Shown: positions 5,897 through 8,449 of the stretch, piece after piece | Numbering within the stretch: position 1 is the stretch's first letter | How the letters are laid out: each line of letters starts with the position of its first letter | Assembly: GCA_947625995.1 (NCBI GenBank) | Contig: CANQQN010000075.1 | Span: forward strand, 1 to 8,449 | DNA: 8,449 nt | Direction: 5' to 3' | From: an uncultured Lachnospiraceae bacterium | GTDB taxonomy: Bacteria > Bacillota > Clostridia > Lachnospirales > Lachnospiraceae | Translations under genes and position numbers: made by a program | The notes under the pieces: generated by a model | Told to the model about the DNA's origin: nothing | The model's database searches: none | The model's input: only the letters and a program-made list of their open reading frames with translations

Positions 5897-7738
5897 TCAG
5901 TCGTCAAGATCAATAAAGGTCAGATCGTCCAGATCGTCATCTGTGCCTTTATCAGTCCCTTTGCTATCCATGGCGTTCTGGATCTGTCTGGACAATTCTT
6001 CAATAGACTGCGTCATGCTGAAGGGCTTGGCCGCCGGCTTCTTCTCTTCAACCGGTTTTTCATCCCCCGCAGGAGTCTCCTCTGCCGCCGGCTTCTTCTT
6101 TGCAGCCGGTTTTTCATCTCTCGCGGGAATCTCCTCTGCCGCCGGCTTCTTCTCTTCAACCGGCTTTTCGTCCTTTGCAGAGGCCCCTTTTTCGTTCAGC
6201 CTGCTGTCCGTCACGGGCTTCAGAACACCGATAGCCTCCTGCTCTTCCTCCGTCTTGGGCGCTTTGTCATCCATATTATAATCGTCCAGAAAATCTTCTT
6301 CCAAGTCTTCTCCGGCTTCATATCCGGCGTCTTCCGGAAGCTCCTCTTTCTCTGCGGATCTGCCGGTTTTCGCATCACTCGTTTTTTTACTTGCAGCCGG
6401 TTTCTCCTGCTTATCTTTTCCCTGAGGATCCCTACTTCTCTTATTGGCCTTTTTCTCTTCTTTTCTCTTTTTCTTTTCCTCTTTGCCCGCTTTCTTTTCT
6501 TCTTTTTCCCCGCCTCTCTCGGACAGGTTCACGATCAGAAGAAGAAGGAGAAGGGCGATCACCGCCACAGAAACATATTTGATACATTTGACCAGAAACT
6601 CAAAGCGGGATTTCAGATTTTCATACTCGCTTTTCAGTTTTGTGTCCGTGATACCGGCAGGCGTCTGCGTCGACGTCTCGGCTTCGGCTGCCGAATGAAA
6701 CTCCGCATATCTCTGAAGAGAATTCTGCAAAGGGTCGTAGGTAAACCAGCCGCTTGCCCCGTTTTCATTGAATCCACAGAGAATATAAAACTGGCTTGGA
6801 TCCGCGGCATAGGACGGCTGATCGCCGCCGCTTACCTGCCACGCGTCATACTGGCTGTTGCCTACCGTCAGGACCGTATGCTGAAATCCTTCCGGGATCG
6901 CCCCCGGCTGGAACATATAAATCACTCTGTTATCATCCAGCGGCAGCTGGACGATATCCCTAAACTTCTTGGATTCGCTGTTATACTCGCAGAATTTATC
7001 TCTGGTACCGTCTTCGCTCTTCACATATACCAGATAATAGGGCGCATTATTCAGCTTTGCGGCCTTGACCTCCACGCCCTTATAAAACTGGGTGGATGCT
7101 CCGAAATGCTTGGGCAGGATCTCGTCGGGAAAGGTTTCCTGAACGATCCACTTTTCATTGCCTACAAGGGCGCTCATCGTACCGTCATTTAAGATCTGCT
7201 CCTCCAGACTTGGCGTTGCCGCAGTGGGAGCCGCCCCGTCCGCAGGCGCGCCGGTTGCCTGCGAGCCATCCTGCGGTACCGCTGTGGCCGGGGTTTCTGC
7301 CCCCTGCCCGATGGTAAATTCAGTATCCTCGATCTGGATATCAAATTCCTCATCTGCGCCCTGAAGCCATACTTCTTCTGCGTTGATCTCCGCCGTTCCG
7401 GCTTTCAGCGCGCGAAACTGGATGTTCCACGTCTGCTGCTGGCTTCCCTGAGGATAGGTGCCCCGCAGCCGGATCCTGCCTCCGTTTACTTCATCCGCAT
7501 CGCCGGAAACAAATTGCAGCAGTTCGGTATCATAGGTGACAAACATGTCGGTCTCGGAAAAGTTCTCGTCGCCGGACAGCGTCACGGTAACGCTTGCCTC
7601 CTGACCTGTCTGAATCTCTTTCCCGCCCGTAATGGTCACCTTGCCTGCAGGCGCCGCAAATGCCACATTGACAAGCAGGAATGTAAATATGCCTGTCAGC
7701 GCCAATAGTTTCCCTACATTTCTTCTGAGCGTATCCAT
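5897..7738 (-). CDS. Membrane-spanning cohesin-domain protein
   Basis: Exported single-span protein of 613 residues. A signal peptide (cleavage likely after AFA, about residue 28) precedes a cohesin-like beta domain at 30-146 (ITGGKEIQTGQEASVTVTL, then MFVTYDTELLQFVSG, then FRALKAGTAEI). A Pro/Thr/Ala linker (147-176) follows, then a second outer domain at about 178-346 with many aromatic residues. A short helical stretch (365-383) leads to the membrane helix at about 385-404. The rest is inside the cell: a Lys/Glu-rich region, an acidic region (470-500), an 18-residue repeat at 523-571, a possible amphipathic helix MTQSIEELSRQIQNAM and a very acidic end. GGAGG lies 5 nt before the ATG. The start is 18 bp after purD, so the two are probably co-transcribed. 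No dockerin is present here. I infer an adhesion or signalling link across the membrane, not a classical cellulosome scaffold. Confidence 0.88.
   Translation of the reverse strand: MDTLRRNVGKLLALTGIFTFLLVNVAFAAPAGKVTITGGKEIQTGQEASVTVTLSGDENFSETDMFVTYDTELLQFVSGDADEVNGGRIRLRGTYPQGSQQQTWNIQFRALKAGTAEINAEEVWLQGADEEFDIQIEDTEFTIGQGAETPATAVPQDGSQATGAPADGAAPTAATPSLEEQILNDGTMSALVGNEKWIVQETFPDEILPKHFGASTQFYKGVEVKAAKLNNAPYYLVYVKSEDGTRDKFCEYNSESKKFRDIVQLPLDDNRVIYMFQPGAIPEGFQHTVLTVGNSQYDAWQVSGGDQPSYAADPSQFYILCGFNENGASGWFTYDPLQNSLQRYAEFHSAAEAETSTQTPAGITDTKLKSEYENLKSRFEFLVKCIKYVSVAVIALLLLLLIVNLSERGGEKEEKKAGKEEKKKRKEEKKANKRSRDPQGKDKQEKPAASKKTSDAKTGRSAEKEELPEDAGYEAGEDLEEDFLDDYNMDDKAPKTEEEQEAIGVLKPVTDSRLNEKGASAKDEKPVEEKKPAAEEIPARDEKPAAKKKPAAEETPAGDEKPVEEKKPAAKPFSMTQSIEELSRQIQNAMDSKGTDKGTDDDLDDLTFIDLDD
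6030..6173. repeat. 54-bp tandem repeat in coding sequence
   Basis: About 2.6 copies of a 54-bp unit starting at 6030, 6084 and 6138. It encodes the 18-residue unit DEKPVEEKKPAAEEIPAR and variants in the cytoplasmic tail of the cohesin protein. The unit length is a multiple of three, so copy number can change without breaking the frame. Confidence 0.85.
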
Positions 7739-7756
7739 TGTTACCTCCGTTTCCTA

Positions 7757-8380
7757 TCACTCTGCTTCGTCGATGGCTTTTCCGATATCATGCCGGTAAT
7801 ATTTGTTCTCAAAATCGATCCATTCCACTGCCCTGTAGGCATTGGCCCTTGCCGCCTTCAAATCGCCGCCTTTTGCGGTAACGCCAAGCACCCGGCCTCC
7901 GTTTGTGAGAATCTTTCCATTCTCCGCCTTTGTCCCTGCATGGAACACATAATAACCGTCTTTGCCTTCAAAATTGCTCAGGCCGCAAATCTCCTTACCC
8001 TTTTCATAATGCAGCGGATAGCCCTCCGAGGCCAGCACCACGCACACCGCCGCGTTCTCTTCAAATTCCAGTTCTATGGTGTCCAGTTTCCCGTCGATAC
8101 ATGCCTCCATCACTTCAACAATATCGTTTTTCATACGCGGAAGCACCACCTGAGCCTCCGGATCTCCGAATCGGGCGTTGTATTCCAGCACCTTCGGTCC
8201 GTTCTCGGTCAGCATCAGGCCAAAGAAGATAATGCCTGTAAAGGGCCGGCCCTCTGCCGCCATGGCGTCTACCGTGGCCTGATAGATATGTTTTCTGCAG
8301 AATTGATCGACTTCCTCTGTATAAAAAGGACTGGGCGAGAAGGTCCCCATTCCGCCAGTGTTCAGACCCCGGTCGCCTTC
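7757..8380 (-). CDS. purD: Phosphoribosylamine-glycine ligase, C-terminal part
   Basis: C-terminal half of PurD (GAR synthetase), which joins glycine to phosphoribosylamine using ATP in the second step of purine synthesis in the cytoplasm. The readable part begins EGDRGLNTGGMGTFSPSP, a hallmark PurD segment, and continues with GIIFFGLMLT and LEYNARFGDPEAQ, which carries the metal-binding Glu and Asn of the ATP-grasp fold. It ends normally after the C-terminal domain. About 207 residues are present out of roughly 420 in the full enzyme. Upstream of about 8380 the frame is open but no longer resembles PurD: the residues expected before GLNTGG, typically ending in a DHK-like motif, are absent. 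The gene therefore looks cut by a junction close to the window edge, and not simply by the edge. It is followed at 18 bp by the cohesin gene. Confidence 0.9.
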   Translation of the reverse strand, partial: EGDRGLNTGGMGTFSPSPFYTEEVDQFCRKHIYQATVDAMAAEGRPFTGIIFFGLMLTENGPKVLEYNARFGDPEAQVVLPRMKNDIVEVMEACIDGKLDTIELEFEENAAVCVVLASEGYPLHYEKGKEICGLSNFEGKDGYYVFHAGTKAENGKILTNGGRVLGVTAKGGDLKAARANAYRAVEWIDFENKYYRHDIGKAIDEAE

Positions 8381-8448
8381 TGAACCAGAAAATACGCCAG
8401 CAGCAAAAGCGCCAGTAAAAGAACGGCCGCAGACGCTGCAAGCAGCGC
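8362..8448 (-). CDS. End of a hydrophobic membrane segment, partial
   Basis: In a different frame from purD, the last 87 bases read on the minus strand encode a solid hydrophobic helix (Ala/Leu-rich, ALLAASAAVLLLALLLLAYFLV) followed by QKATGV and a TGA at 8362-8364. Its last six codons overlap the PurD-coding segment. It looks like the last membrane helix of another protein whose true end may have been replaced by purD sequence. The 5' part is outside the window. Confidence 0.4.
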   Translation of the reverse strand, partial: ALLAASAAVLLLALLLLAYFLVQKATGV

Positions 8449-8449
8449 C

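Noticed and set aside
6030..6173. CRISPR-like array
   Set aside because: The repeats are directly tandem without unique spacers, in frame inside a coding sequence, and no cas genes are near.
5238..6281. Plus-strand ORF of 347 codons with Ser/Ala/Gly/Phe repeats
   Set aside because: Its repeats are the antisense image of the 54-bp repeat of the cohesin gene, and the rest overlaps DUF2284, which has clear family cysteines.
5846..7192. Long plus-strand ORF of 448 codons
   Set aside because: It lies antisense within the cohesin gene, has no convincing ribosome-binding site or domain, and is rich in Phe, Leu and Arg, as expected from reading Lys/Glu-rich coding DNA backwards. The minus-strand gene has a signal peptide, domains and a GGAGG.
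7790..8383. Plus-strand ORF of 197 codons
   Set aside because: It is a mirror of the purD frame, which carries unmistakable ATP-grasp motifs.

Overview
The window looks like chromosomal DNA from a Gram-positive anaerobe of the Bacillota, most likely a Lachnospiraceae-type clostridium. The evidence is strong GGAGG ribosome-binding sites, an S-layer-homology (SLH)-type envelope protein, a cohesin-fold surface protein, a DUF2284 metal-binding protein and an XRE regulator of a type I associate with gut clostridia. The assignment rests on protein style only, because no marker gene is present. All genes are on the minus strand except the XRE regulator.

Right block (about 5286-8449, visibly richer in G+C). 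Reading in the direction of transcription, it holds: the 3' part of purD (purine synthesis); 18 bp later, a secreted, membrane-spanning cohesin-fold protein with a long charged cytoplasmic tail; a strong intrinsic terminator; and, directly after its T-tract, the ribosome-binding site and GTG start of a DUF2284 cysteine-rich metal-binding protein. The 5' end of purD is missing. About 70 bp from the window edge the PurD reading stops making sense and is replaced by DNA that, in another frame, encodes a hydrophobic helix.

Middle (about 4950-5285). This holds no large gene. It carries a two-way terminator hairpin shared with the XRE gene and a short minus-strand transcription unit. That unit has a perfect TTGACA -35 box, a leader with three small hairpins, a good ribosome-binding site and a small ORF that runs into the terminator. 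It resembles the structured leaders of small-toxin mRNAs, but the peptide is not recognised.

Left block (1-4986, A+T-richer). This looks like one regulated envelope module. An 87-residue XRE regulator is divergent from a three-gene operon made of a B-box/zinc-ribbon three-helix membrane protein, a lipoprotein with about three repeated beta domains, and an 831-residue membrane-anchored SLH-like protein. The promoter of the operon (TTGATG, 17 bp, TAATAT) is bracketed on both sides by two identical 19-bp direct repeats, the best operator candidates for the XRE protein. I infer that the regulator controls an exported complex working at or outside the membrane. The function of the three structural genes is not known to me.
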